Positions 28,201 to 46,500 of a DNA stretch of 64,000 nucleotides are shown piece after piece. The stretch is from Pempheris klunzingeri (lineage: Eukaryota > Chordata > Actinopteri > Acropomatiformes > Pempheridae). Below the pieces are notes generated by a model. That model made no database searches. It was not told the origin of the DNA and saw nothing but the letters and a program-made list of their open reading frames with translations. The stretch is from assembly GCF_042242105.1 (NCBI RefSeq), contig NC_092014.1:6421874-6485873 (forward strand). Reading direction: 5' to 3'. Numbering within the stretch: the stretch's first letter is position 1; each line of letters begins with the position of its first letter. Made by a program: the position numbers and the translations under genes.

Positions 28201-28958
28201 GTCACTCTATAAGGAAAAGCAACTTCAGACTGAAACAGGGGTGTAAAACAAGGCCTGAGTTTTTCATCACTCCATAAAGCATCATTTTAGTCGATGCATC
28301 ATATTGTAACCAAGACGAGCCAAACAGCTCAATCAAATCATAACAGAGAAAACACGGCTGTGCATCTGCCAGTTGTTCCAACTCAAACTGCAACAGGTAG
28401 GCTGAAGTGAACAAACAGCAAAGATCTGGGATGGCACAGTAAAGGTACGGATCAGAAATGTAGGTGCGAAAAAACAAAAGGTTTCTTTCTGCATAAAAGT
28501 TCCCCCAATCAAAGACTATACAATCGTATTGTACATTATAACAAGTTAGATTACAGCTTCGGTTTTCTTTTGTACAAGTCCATACATACATCTTTCTTTT
28601 AGCTCTTGCGGTCTGTACATCTTGGTTACAAAAAATACATGCAATTTTGAAGTATCTATGGACATAGAAACAAAAAAAAAAAAAAAAGTTTAAGGTAACT
28701 GAACAGTTTAACAACAGAGCGAAACTGCAGTAAGAAACTTGAACTTCTGTACTGTGTAGCAGCTCCCTCCGCCAGAAACAAATATGCACTCCAACAGATC
28801 CAGACTCAAATCAAAACGGAGATAACATGATGATTGTGCTCCTTGTGCCAAACTAAAATTGGAGCCAAAAAATGACAACTGATCGAAGAATGTTACAGTA
28901 TTTAAATGCATAAAGGAGCGAGTATATTTATATGTGTACATGTGTGATACAGAAGTGC

Positions 28959-33559
<4,601 letters not shown>

Positions 33560-33560
<1 letters not shown>

Positions 33561-34960
33561 ATGGTCCTCCATCTGCTCAAACCACTGCTAATTTAGTCCC
33601 ACTAACCTCCTCTTTACTTCCTTAAAGATCATGCTGGTCTTTTAAGGTCACTGTGTTGCCTTATAGTGTTACTGACTGTGTTGATGAAACTTTGTTTGTT
33701 TCACATTTACCTAAAAAAAAACAAAACTAGTGGAAATAATGTGTTTGTCCGTTTTATAAGATTTAAAAAAAAATATATATATAGATTTTTATTAATCATA
33801 TGTCAATAATGTTGGCACTATTTTCTTTCTATATACCACCATTTATTAGGCCCAACAACTATGTATTGAAACATAATGTATTTTTAATACTTTTATGCGT
33901 ACGGTATTCATTAATGTACCTACAGACCTATATTTAGATTTAGCTCCAAAACAATGGGTCAATAATTAATCAATTGACAGAAAACTCATCAGCCACAATT
34001 TTTATAATTCATTCATTTTAAAGTAATTTATCATAATTTTTGTTTTATATTGAATACTTTTGGGTTTCAGAGTGTTGGTCTGACAAACTGGGGACTTTGT
34101 CATGTTTTAGGCCTTTTTATGTCTCTCAGACATGTCATATGATAAGCAATTATTTGAGAAAATAATTACATATGAATTAATAATGAATATGTGAGCATCA
34201 CCATTTACCAAAACGTACATATTCAAATCGCTTGTTTGAACCAAACAACAGCTCAAAACCAAAAGATCTTCAGCAATATTTCATGAAAGATGATAATTAA
34301 CTAAAAATGTTAATTGACAAGGAAAAATGTGCGGAATAGGTTCAATTTTTTTCAAGATGCTGATTTTTATCACAGCATTTTAAAACATTTAGTTGGGCCA
34401 TTTCATATACTAAATACTTGTTTTTATTATTGTTTAATAATTTTCATCAGCCAGTGCAGAAGCGCTCAAATCTCCCTCTTTAAAATAGTTTATTTTATTT
34501 TGATAAAATATTCTTTACAAAACAGGAAAGTTGATGCATTAATATTGGTTAAATAAAACATTAAGTTGTACAGTAAATAGTATTAATAAAAAAATTTAAA
34601 AAACATGTTACATATCAGTTATAAAACTTTGTAATGACAAGGCACAGGCCTATGAAGCGCCCTCACTGTTCATTAACAGCTGTACAGATAAAACATCTTT
34701 AATGTTTAATCAATTAAAGCTACAATAGTAAGTGCAATTATAAAGGTGTCAACCTGAAAGAAGCATCAACTAATATTGACTTTTCACTGTCTTCAGGACG
34801 CACTTTGTACAGTTAATGCATATAATAATCAAGTAGAAGTGAGTTCAGGGAACACTTATGTGTTCAGTTATAATGTTAAACACCTGAAGGCAGGAGGAGG
34901 TAGGATATTTTTAAGGGTTTTGTCCATATTTCTGTGTGTACAAGTCATCATAAGCATGTG
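33560..34960. other. AT-rich intergenic interval and myo15a 3' UTR
   Basis: No exon was seen. Two overlapping minus-strand AATAAA hexamers (plus 34489-34499) lie about 465 bases after the myo15a stop and could end that transcript. The part below 34480 is very AT-rich and holds nothing that I recognise. Confidence 0.4.
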
Positions 34961-37900
34961 TTATAACATGGTGATTTCGCTGGGCGGCAGGGTGAGTCTC
35001 TTATCCCGCACAGACATCATGTTTTCCACCTGCATGGCGATGACTCGACACAACTCCAGGCCCTGCGGACAAACAGCGGCGACGTGAGCACAGCGACTGT
35101 GACATAACAGCTCCACTGAAAACGATTGTGATGTGTGGCCTCCAAAGAGTGTCCTTGTGTGTGTTTTCGTCATACCTGCTCCAGCTGTAGCTGAATGACC
35201 CGCTGTGTGTTCATGTCGCCCAGGGTGAGGTCTACGTATGGGTAACTTGTTCCAGCAGTGGGCCTCTGGGTGCGGCTGGACTGCACCTCCACTAGAGGGA
35301 CCACTGTCATCAGCTCCTGCACCACAGAGACCAAACACAACACACAACTGTCTACTGAAACTATGTGACTCTACTGCTGTTTCAGTCACGATGAGATGAG
35401 TCATGTCAGTGCCTCACGATCGTGGATGTGTGTGTGTGTGTGTGTGTGCGGTTCCTTACATGTGTGTTTTTGTGCAGGAAGTGGAGACCGTGTTGATTGA
35501 CAGCAACAATACAGGGGGCGTAGAAGGTGGTGGAACTGCTGCTGTGGATGTAGAAGAACGAGGAGCCGAACATGGGGAACACACTGATCAGCCCTGCAAA
35601 GACAGAATTTAGCAAGAGTGAGCACAGATTTTCACATTTTTATTCTTTGTGGAGGCGCATCATGACTTTATTAGAGGGGAACGTCACAGATTTTACACAT
35701 CACGTTCAGTTTATTCATCGTGAGGAGTCCTACACTGACTGTGAAAAAAGTTATATAATGTGGCTCTGGAGGAGCTGAACAGAATGACCCATTTATTGTT
35801 CAATCTGCCTCTGATCACTGGAGCTCCTCTTTAACATGTAACATATGACAACACCTTTAGAAAAGTGCAAATTTCCACATTAGTTACAGCGCTCTTCTTG
35901 TTAATAGACCTAAACCTGAATGCAGAGTCACTGCGTCACATTTTCTCAACTGATTTTCCTTTTATCCTTATTCTCCTATTATAGAAGGTACAGTTGTTAC
36001 TTTGTAAGAGAACGTAAGTAAAAACTGACCAGTTCAGCCCAAATCGCAGTTGTTACCTGCAGTGAATGTGAACAACTTACCCAGGAACTGCGCTCTGGCC
36101 TGGTGCGGGTTCAGGGTCTGCACTTGCTGCATGTGCTGCGTCACCATGGTAACCCACTGCTGGGGTGGCTGCTTTTTGAACAGAGGTGTGGCGATGTACT
36201 CCGATAATTCATGTCTGGAGGAAGAGGAGAGACATAATCTAAGATAAACAGAGCTTCCTTGCTTCCCTCAGTGATTTCTCAACATTTCTCAGGATGGTTT
36301 TACTCAGTGAGCTGTTGTGTTCTGCTGCCGGCTCTGCGTGTGGGTGGAAGGAGGCAGCGATAACGACAGTAAGAGCAAGACAGGAGTTTTTTTTTTTTTT
36401 TTAGAGTTGAGAAAAATAAAGTGTCACGCACTTTAAACACAAAAACTATTGACTGCACTGCATTCTGGTCTCTTGAACAACGAGTTTCTTCCTTTACGGT
36501 TGTTGAACATCAGTCCTAAAATGATAAACATTCATTGCAGCTTCAGTGCTGCTGTGCTATAACTATCTAAATGTAACACATAAATAATATAAGTATGTGA
36601 CATTTAACAACAGGAGAGGCCCATAAATCTCATGTGTATTTCCAGTAAATGTGCTGAAACAGAAGAACTGTTTAAGGTGGAGAAATGTACACTAATTACA
36701 CACTTAGCAAATTGGATTGCTGTTTATAGGGAAATACGATGTACTACAGTATTAAAGTTTCAGTGGGACCAGAATTTACTATGTTTAAAAGATCTAATTA
36801 TTCCTTAAATAATTAATAAAATGTATCAACGTTTACTTTTAAAACTGAGTACAATTGTTTTCAATGTAACCACAAGAATCTGGAGGGAAAAAGGGAAGCC
36901 AAAAGAAGACAAATGGAGGGAGCTGCTGGAACTAATTAAAATCTGAGGCAGTGTGGACTGTATTAAAACAGGACGGGCTAAACGGCTGTTCAGTGTAAAA
37001 TAAAATATTAGAGGGAATGGATGAAATTTGGTGGGTGTTTGTGTATTTGTATGTACATATACAGTCAAGGTGCATATGTTTCATATAGTGCACTGTACAG
37101 CACGTTTGCATGAAACTGTTCATTTTTCATCAGTGTAAATGCTCTCTGTATATTGGCCTTTATTCTTTTTTTGTTTTTAGACGATTCTTTTTTATTACAA
37201 TTATTTACTTTTTTATGATATAAGTTTATATAAAGCATAAAGAAATGTTGACTTGGACTATTTTATCATTGATCGCTCAAACTAGAGGCTGTTTCATCAA
37301 ACACTCTGCTTTGTGGCTGATGAACACCTTTTATCCATTTTACATTTATTGCTGTTTTCTCACATGCTTGGGATGAAGATGATGTCTTTGGCTCTGTGCT
37401 GCAAAGCTGCCAGTTTGGAGATCTGGTGGAACTGTTGATCGCTCACTTTCCCATGTGGAAGGACATTTAGCAGGCCTTTACGGTAGTCTGGCAGGATCTA
37501 CATATACACAAAAACACAGTCACATACACACACAAACACGTGGCTCACATGTACTGCATGTATGTGAATCACGAGCTGTCGTACCTGGTTAAAGTGCATA
37601 GCGACGCAGAGCTCGTTGTCGAACTTGAGGGGTTGAGTCCAGATGACCCGTCTGAACCAGAAGCTGTAGTTGGTGTCGACCACCTCGGCTTCTGTCGCAA
37701 CATCCAGGATGAACTCGTGCTTGTTCAGAGGACGCACATTCTGACCTGGGCATGTGATGTATGCATGTAAAATCATTCATTGCACAGAAATATGCATATT
37801 TATCTGCTGTTAATACAATATTCAGTGTCATATATGAGCAATACTAGCAAAACAGATGACAACAGACTGACACACAGACCGAGAGACATCATGTTAATAC

Positions 37901-40900
37901 TTGCATAGCCACATGTTGCGTGACCTGCTGTGCTTTTTAATGGCACACAAGTGAGAGCAGCTGCCAGCTGTTATCACGTTGATATATTTGATGCTAAAGG
38001 AGGAAAAAATAACAACAACAACAAGAGGAAGTAAAGAGTCCTGGGTGAGTGTTTCAGGGGTATTGGAGCTTTCAGCACAGAAAACTCGATAAGACGGGAA
38101 GCAGGAGCGTTGTGAAAAGTAAAATGTTCTACAAGCAATAAGCACCAATGACGAAAGCTTCTTCTTTTGTTTTGACATGAGCAAGTTTTTTTTGAAATGG
38201 TCAGAAACTACATATTTATTCACTTATGGGATTTAAGTGTTTGACGATTTGTGCATTATGTTTGTAAACAGCCCAGTAGAAATAAAGAGGAAAAATGCAT
38301 GTTGGATTGTTACTGGCAGAGACTCAATGTTGTGATATCGGTATCAGAAATGAAAAGGTGATATTGAGCCGCGTCTTGTTATCTTATTTTGACTGCCCTA
38401 TCAGGACTGGTGAACATGAGTGACTTTCTCCCACAGCTAGAAACCAGAGAGCAGCCTGACATGCGATCTGCGAGTGGATCTGCTTCAATGACAAGAAGAC
38501 TGACTTCAGGCGCCAATACATCATTCATTATGCGTTTGTGTGCGAGAGACAGAGAATTAGACGTCTATGAGCTCACCTCGATTGGTGACTAAAAATATGG
38601 CATATTCTTCGATGGCCTCCAGTCTGTGCAAACCCATCTCATAACACAGCTCCTCAATCACCTCCAGGGCAACCTGAAAAACACAACAATTTCAACACAC
38701 ACACACGCACACTAACACACACGCACACATAATGTATCACAGCCATCCTCTCATAGACAACATTCAACTGCCAGCGGTGGATGAACACTTACAGAGCAGG
38801 TTTTGATTTTCGCATGACGTTCAATGCCTCCAGGAAACAGAAACAGCTGACGCTTTGAACTACGTCCCGCCTGAGGAAGTACAAACACACTCACATAATA
38901 AACACTGTACATAAACTGGATATGTCAGATTAAGGTATATTAACATACTGACACACCTAAACCTATGAACAGAATATAAAAGGTGAATTGTACAAATATT
39001 TAAGTACAATTCTTATGTAATGTTCAACTTTGAAATACTTTTGCTTTATCTTAAAATTGTATGTACAAAATACACAGAAGTTTATAAGATGGTTTATGGT
39101 TATAGATTAAACTATACCACCGTGTCTGTGTCTCTTACTGCATTTTGACTTTGACTAATTAAATCTTTAAAAACACCTTCTTAACTTCAGAGTTTCATTT
39201 TTTAAGTTACTAAAAAAGCTGGGCATTGTGGTTTTTACCAGTGAATCCCCCAACAAATGCACTGTTTGCTGGGGGGTATTTTAAGGCTTAAGTGCTCATA
39301 TTCTTTGTAATAAAGTGACATGTCACCCAGTGCAACGGTGTGGCTCCCTTTATGTGTTTTTAATATTCTTTGGACAACAATGGAGCTCCACGGCACAGAG
39401 GAATAAACTAAACTTTAGATACACAGAAAACATTTGTTTGTTTTTGGTCTTTCTGTTCCAGTTTGACCAACTGTCACATGAATTCACTGCTTTAAGTAAT
39501 AGTAATACTGTGACAGAACACTTACAATAATAGTAGTAATATAACTCAATGTGGCTTTACTTTGAAGCACATTTAAATGCTAATACTGCTGTTACTGTTT
39601 CCCTGTTTTATCTAAGTAAAGGATGTGAATACTTCTTCACCCACTGCAGGTAAATAAAATGAGGCACTGACCATCATAGCCTTCAGCTCCATGCTGTTGG
39701 GCGGAACAATGCGGCCACCATACTGGAACGTCTTCTTCAGGTTCTGCTCACATGCTTTAGCGATGCCTAACATGTTTAAAGACAACATTAGATGCGGGTG
39801 GCTTTGGTGATGTGAAGAGCAGATTCACACTCTGCGATCGTGTGTGTTTGTGTGTGTGTTTTTACCCTGATACTGCGCCCCGGCACTGCGAGAAGCCTGC
39901 TGCAGGTACTTCAGCAGGAAGGGCTTGAGGACTTCAGAGCAGCGATGGAAAGCAGTCAGGATGTACAGCAGCCTCCAGCCTCGTTGGCAGCTATCACTTT
40001 ACAACACAAGATTGCACGGACACACTCAGGATTACAGTCTGGAGGAGGGAAGAGGAGCGTAATGTCTTGGTTCTTGATGTGTGCGTTGTTAACGTGTTAG
40101 AGCAGACTTACGGTTTGGAGCTGGTGTTAGCAGTGAGCTGTTTGAGGAGTTGGCAGTAAGCCTCATCCCTCATCAAGGAGAACTCCCCTATGAGCTAAAG
40201 GGGAGGACACACACACACACACACACACACACGATCAAACATATACAGATTAGACAGACCGTCAACGAGAAAATAGTAGCCAAAGAAATAACTGTGTGTT
40301 TACCTTGAGGAAAGTGCTGACCACTTCCTGTTCTGTTGATCCCCTTGAAGCAGAGTCACCCATGAAACGCATGATTGCTGGACAAAAAACACATCCAGGG
40401 TACACACGTCAACAATATTTATAGTGAATATCAGATTTTGTAGAGAAATCCTGCACTTGTGTAGTTAAAATCTGACACACTATACTCTCATTGGATGAAT
40501 CGGAGCCCTGATGTAATAAGAGAAATGTAATAAGATGATGTAATTAGAGGAGAGATGAGAGAAGGTGAGAACGTACACAGGAAGAGATCAGCTGCCACTC
40601 TGTTCATGGCTGCATCCGTAAACTCAATCAGAGACTCAGTCAGTGGAGCCTGCAAAGGAGAAAATCATACAAGAAAAATGTAGTGTAAACAACTCAATGC
40701 ACCCAAAAACCTTTATGGGTTATGAGATGCTTTAAGTTATAGCATGAAGAAAGGCACCTTGGAGAATTTGATCATTTCAGTGGGCTCTCTGGAGTCTCTG
40801 CTCTTGCTTTTGCTCTTCAGGGAATCTCTGAGAACAAAATCAGTCACAAAGTGCAGCCTTTATATTAAAAACAATAAAAGAAGTAAGAGTATTACTTAAA

Positions 40901-43466
40901 TAAAGAGAGAAGCTATAAAAATACTCCATTACAAGTAAAAGTCCCATATTAAAAACCTTACTAAATAGAGAAAACCATGTATTTAAATAACCTCATTATG
41001 CAGATTGGTGTATGTCAGTGTTTTAACATTTATTATTCAATCACTGTCATTGATGCACTGACATCTAAACAGTGTTGTAGTTGGTTAAGGTGGAGCTACT
41101 TTTTTACTAATTACTTTATCTGTTGTTTGGGAGTTTAAGCTACAACAACGCATCATATCTTATAAACTAATGTGTAACTAACTTAAGTAGAGTACAAGTA
41201 CCTCAAAATTGTACTTAAGTACAGTACTTGTAAATGTACTTTGCTTCTCTTCACCACTGGATTTGAAATGGTCTCTGTGTAAGCTTAGTGTTTTTCTGTG
41301 TGTTTGTGAGGATTTCCATGCATTTGCAATTTGTTTTTCTTTTTCTCACCCCTTTCCTTGGGTTCCCTGCCTGAAGTATTTCTTGGCAAACTCCAACATA
41401 TCATATTTACTGTCCTGCAGGGCCCTCTCATCTAGATCTCCATCGCCAAATCCATCAAGGGAAACCCTCTGAAAAGCAAAGATTGAAAAACGATCTGATA
41501 TTCGCATCGGAGTGACTGAGAGAAAAAGACATACTGTGTGTGTATGCATGTGTGTGTCTGTGCACCTCAATGGTTTGATCTATCTCATGTGCAGCCATGG
41601 TGGACGCCACGGCGACAGCGACTGCTGATGACACAGCAAACTGTCCCGCTCCTCCTCGAGGCTCTGACTTGCGGTCGAGTGGCAGCGTCAGGAAGTCGGG
41701 AGGAGCAATGGGATGGACGCAGTCGGCCGGGAATGCTCCAGAGCGGCTGAACACAGCTCCAAACTTCCAACCTGACACATACACACAGAGCAGAGGGATT
41801 ACAACACACAGTCATACAAAAGCACACACACACACACCTGGGTGCTCTGTGCCCATAAATAGCCTCACCTCTGCAGTCCTGATCACTATCTGCCTGTCCT
41901 CTAACAGCGGGTCAGCTCCTTATCTGTATGCTTTTAACTCTCTCCTGTTACTACGCTGATAACCTGGCACATAATACAGCTTTTGGTCTATTTATAGTTC
42001 AGTCAGGCAGCTCACGTTTAAATGTTTAAAGTGTTTATTACAACAGCAGAACATATTTAGAGTTTGGCATCCACACTCCGATCTCATCACTCCCTGCAGC
42101 TATGTTTACATGAGATACTGAAGAGTGATGATTAAATATCTTCCCCCTAGTCAGAGCCTACGGGTGGATGCTCGTGTGGTGGTGGGTCTGAGAATAGGTG
42201 GCAAAACTGATGCAGGGCAGCAGCAATATTGACAAGGCAGAGGGAGAGATAGGAAATAGTTTAAACACAGGATGTGTTTGGTAGATGGAATAGAGAATGA
42301 GGCATATCACACATATAGCAGAGCGCCTCGAGGTCCAAATACTAAACGCAAAGGTACTTCTTTCACTTGTGAGGACATCATATTAATCTTATCTTTCATA
42401 ACCCTAAAAGCAGAGTCTAATCCCTAAAATTCTTTTTAGCATTTTTCAGCTCATTGTTTTGGTTTTCCAGCCCACAACTTCACTGTTTTGGTTCCATTCA
42501 CTGCTCTCATCGACATTAATTAGAAAAAAGTCCTGATAAACTTACTGGATACAACACTTAATGGCAGACAGATTAGTTAGCGACTAGCTGGTGAACATAG
42601 AGGAACATTTAGCTGGTATTTCCCTCAGGTGTAGGTGGCGACCAAAAACAGAGCTAAATACAGATAAATATTTGACTTCATCAAGAGGACGGAAACACAA
42701 CTCAAAAATAAAGGCTAGCATTGCTTGTTATCTGCTGGATGTGGAAATATGCCACTATTTGCTAACGCGTTTGCCAGCTTTGCCCCCAGGTAGGTGGTGA
42801 GTCCCCACTAAGTCATATCTTTTTATCCAATAATGACCATAACAGATCTCAGACAAATTCAAATTCAGACAACCTGACCATGACGTGCAATGTGAGATTC
42901 ATTTACGAACAGCTTTGAAGTCCAAATGCCAGAGTTCAAAGAAAAAATAAATACATCACAGTCAATTACAAAAATGTGTGTGGGCGCACAAATTGAGTTT
43001 GTCCTCTCCAGAATCTATTACGCAATGAAATGATGTGACTCATCCCATTTCATCTCTTGTGTCCTCAAGAAAAGACATGAATCAATATCTTTCGAACTGC
43101 ATCGCCATCTTCCATCTCAAAAACAATTTTCTGATACAATACTGTATTTAAAAGAGCTAGGGGCACTGTCAACATCACTGCACCTATTTCTCCTCGGCTT
43201 AAGATACCATCACACAGGAGCACGGACACATACAGGCTAGTAAATCTCTCAAAGCTGTTTATTTTTGGACCTCAGCCATGGCGTGAACATCTGGTTACCA
43301 CATGCAGAACGGTGACTTTTACAGATCTGATTTAGATTTAGATTAAAACAAAAGGACTTAATGAACACTCACCAAAGTCTGGAGTGTCTCTTTTCAGCTC
43401 CTCTAAAAACACCACCTTCTTCCTCACCACACAGCCATAGTTGTACCCTGGAGAAGACACACACAC

Positions 43467-43504
<38 letters not shown>

Positions 43505-46500
43505 GCTTGAATTATAGATCTACTCATAAGATGAGAGGATTTCTACTGCATGTACCACAGTGTCTCACCCTTCTCCAGCCCGTCCATAACCTGCAGCCTG
43601 ATGATGTCACCTTTGTGAAAACTGAGCATCGAGCGGTTGTCTGTCACAAAGTTTCGCTCTGCGATCACATAGTCTGAATCCTTCAGGGGAAAACGAAAAA
43701 ACCCACACAAAGGGACGTTTGGTACTGCACTTACACTTGACCATGGACACCATTACTATAGAGCTGTGTGTGTGTGTGTGTGTGTGTGTGTGTTGTACCT
43801 TTTTGATCTCATTGATAAAGGTGTCGATGAGATGTTTGACCTGCAGGGCCTTGGCTGAGAACAGGATCAGTTTCTCGTTGGTCAGATTGAACTCCAGCAT
43901 GTTCTCAGAGGGGATGGTTACAAACAGGATGTCCGCATAGCTGAACAAATACAGTGCAAAAGTAATATTATTCAACAAAGAGACGCAGATACAGGATAAG
44001 CTCCAAACTTTAAGAATTCAAATACAATACTAACTACATGCTAAACGTACAAAAGTTGCGAGAAAAAATTAATTGTAATGAAAGAAAAGTCAGTGCTTAT
44101 ATAACTAATAACAGTCCATTGTTTTCATTTCATGATGATAATAGGCTTGTAAAGATGATATGAAATGACGGAGTGGCCTAAAAAACTGTTCCTTGACTGG
44201 TAAACTGGCTGATTTTATCTTCTCACAGATATAGCTGTAAAACTGTGTACATGTGTCAGCCGATAACTGACAAGATACAATAAAACAGAAATGCTCAACT
44301 CTCAAATATACCGTGGGTATTAGCCTCAAAAATCCATTATTGATCAGGCTAGACACACAAACCAACCTTCTCCTGAATAATCACAAAGCCAGGAGGGGAA
44401 AGTCAAGATAATAAGAAACTTTGGCGTATATGTGTGTGACTTACAACAAAAGCTAGTAAGAATTTAGAAACAAAGACAGAACAAACAGCACATACGTGTA
44501 GGGTCGAAGGACTCTGAAGTAGTCGGGAGCTGCAGCGCTGCTTTTTACGGTCTTCAACAGCTTAATGCCGCTGTGGGACACTGACAACACCTGCACACCT
44601 GTACCCACACTACCCTGTGTACACACACACAGAGAGGTTTAATAATAATGAAAATAACACACTGAGCAAATATTATCCTCTGAGGATTTACCACCCTCAC
44701 CGATGCAGGGAACAGACGGGAGAAGTATATTTCCCAGGTTTCCCTGGCGGCTGTGACGATTATTTTCTTCACATGCTCGTCCACTGGATCCATATTCTGT
44801 TCAACCCTGTGTTTAGCTGTCATTTACACAAACAGACACATGAACTCATCAATGTCAAAGAGATGTGTGTGGATTAGAGCACACTGTCAAAAGAAGGTGT
44901 CTGCCGGAAGAACAGATAGACTACCGAATAGAGCTTTCATTTTCTGCCTTTCATCCCGGGTGATGCGAACACACGCCTCCGACAGAGTGTCGTTCACTAT
45001 CTGCAAGAGAGAACGGAGGAGCCGAGGAAAGAGGAGAGGTAATGTTAGAAATAATTTAGTTTGGTCTGTCTATGACTTTTCTGTTGTCAGGTAGAAATAT
45101 GGAGCACCACTGTGAGAGATAAAAAGGGCAAAAAAAGGTTTCAACTTCTCATAGAAAAATATGGTATAAAATATAATAATAGTACATGCTTCAATTTAAA
45201 AAATTAGTGCATGGACAAAATGAACAAAAATGCATTTATCTGTTGATATTACATCCATCCATATATCCATCCTGCATTAATTCAACCATCTCTTAAGTTA
45301 CCTGTTTGAAAATGAGGTCCAGCACCAGAGGATTGTTGAAGCTGTCTTTGGGATAAAAAACCTGTAAAAGAAAGAAAATACTCACAGTAGAACAGAATAC
45401 AAACCTTTTGACAGTGGATCATGGTGTGTTTCTGTGTTTGTGTATTTGTGCATGTACACACCTCCTTCCTGAGGTACAGTCTCCAGGGAACATTGGTGTA
45501 GGTGTAGTGCTCCTCATTAGTGCTCTGATGAAGTTGTGTCTGGATGGTCTCTGTTTCTACAGGAAGCTCTCGAGAAACTGCACAGAACAGGACACATTAC
45601 ATTTTAGTGTCACTTTTATCACGCATCCTAATTTTGGCATTATATTTTGGCTGCCTTTCACTGCTTTGCTCCACTGTTACTGAAGAGAATGGAGGAGAAT
45701 GTTATTGTCCTGACATTGTTGTACTCTTAGTTATAGAAATCCAAACGTTCAGAGGTCACGTCCCCTGAGGATGACAGGACAGATATTCTATCAGTTGGGT
45801 CATGTTGGGTTGCCACCTGCTTGTTGTGAGAGTCAGAGTGTTGCTGTTTAACTTCCCTCTGGTTCTCCTGGCTTTGTCTGGAACATGCTAATTGTTAGCA
45901 AATAGCCTTGATATTTTTGCCACCTGAGATTTCATGTGAGTAAGAAATTGATGTCAGTATCAAGGCAGAATTTAAGCTGAATGATGTGAGATGTGAGCCA
46001 ACCTATCAGAGCAATGAAGGTGATCAGTCTCTAGGGGTTTTGCTCTCATGTACATCTAGCGTGGGGGAGGCTAATTGTGTGGAAAGCTGACAGTCTGCAG
46101 ATTTTCATTCCAATGAATGAAATAATATACTTTGAGCGAGTGTGAGTACCTGGAGGAGGTATGGGGAGAGGACGATCAGGTGCTCTTGTCTTCGTGGCCT
46201 TGGGTTTTAATCCTGCCTCTTTCAGTGCGGACGCAGATGGTGAAGAGGCAGCAGGACGTTTGGGCTGGACAGAAAAGAAAACTTTCACCTACATGACTGA
46301 TTTCTGGTATTACGTAACATGCATGTCTATATTATTGTACACACTACTTGTGTTTTGACGTTGTATTCGAGCATTTTTCAGGCATATGTGTGTGTGTGTG
46401 TACCTGTGGAGCAGGAGGGTTGTCCATCTGGGGTTTGAGGATCTGTAAAGCTTCATCCCGAGGGGTTTGCTTCATCTTAAACTTCCCCTCTGGTCTCCTA

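Larger units (their letters stand above)
34961..41468 (-). other. myo15a: myo15a exons 44-58: second MyTH4-FERM unit and C-terminal PDZ ligand
   Basis: MyTH4 lies in exons 44-49 ([73 protein letters not shown]). FERM lies in exons 50-58 ([71 protein letters not shown]). The end is [11 protein letters not shown]. Exon 49 must start at 39996; the upstream AG at 40038-40039 would give stops. Confidence 0.92.

Noticed and set aside
28202..28789. 195-residue minus-strand open frame after alkbh5
   Set aside because: It has Cys/Phe/Tyr-rich random composition, no homology that I can see, and lies in the alkbh5 3' untranslated region.
39866..40039. Apparent stop codons in myo15a exon 49, suggesting a pseudogene
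   Set aside because: They appear only if the AG at 40038-40039 is used. The acceptor at 39997-39998 gives an open frame ([16 protein letters not shown]) in the right phase.
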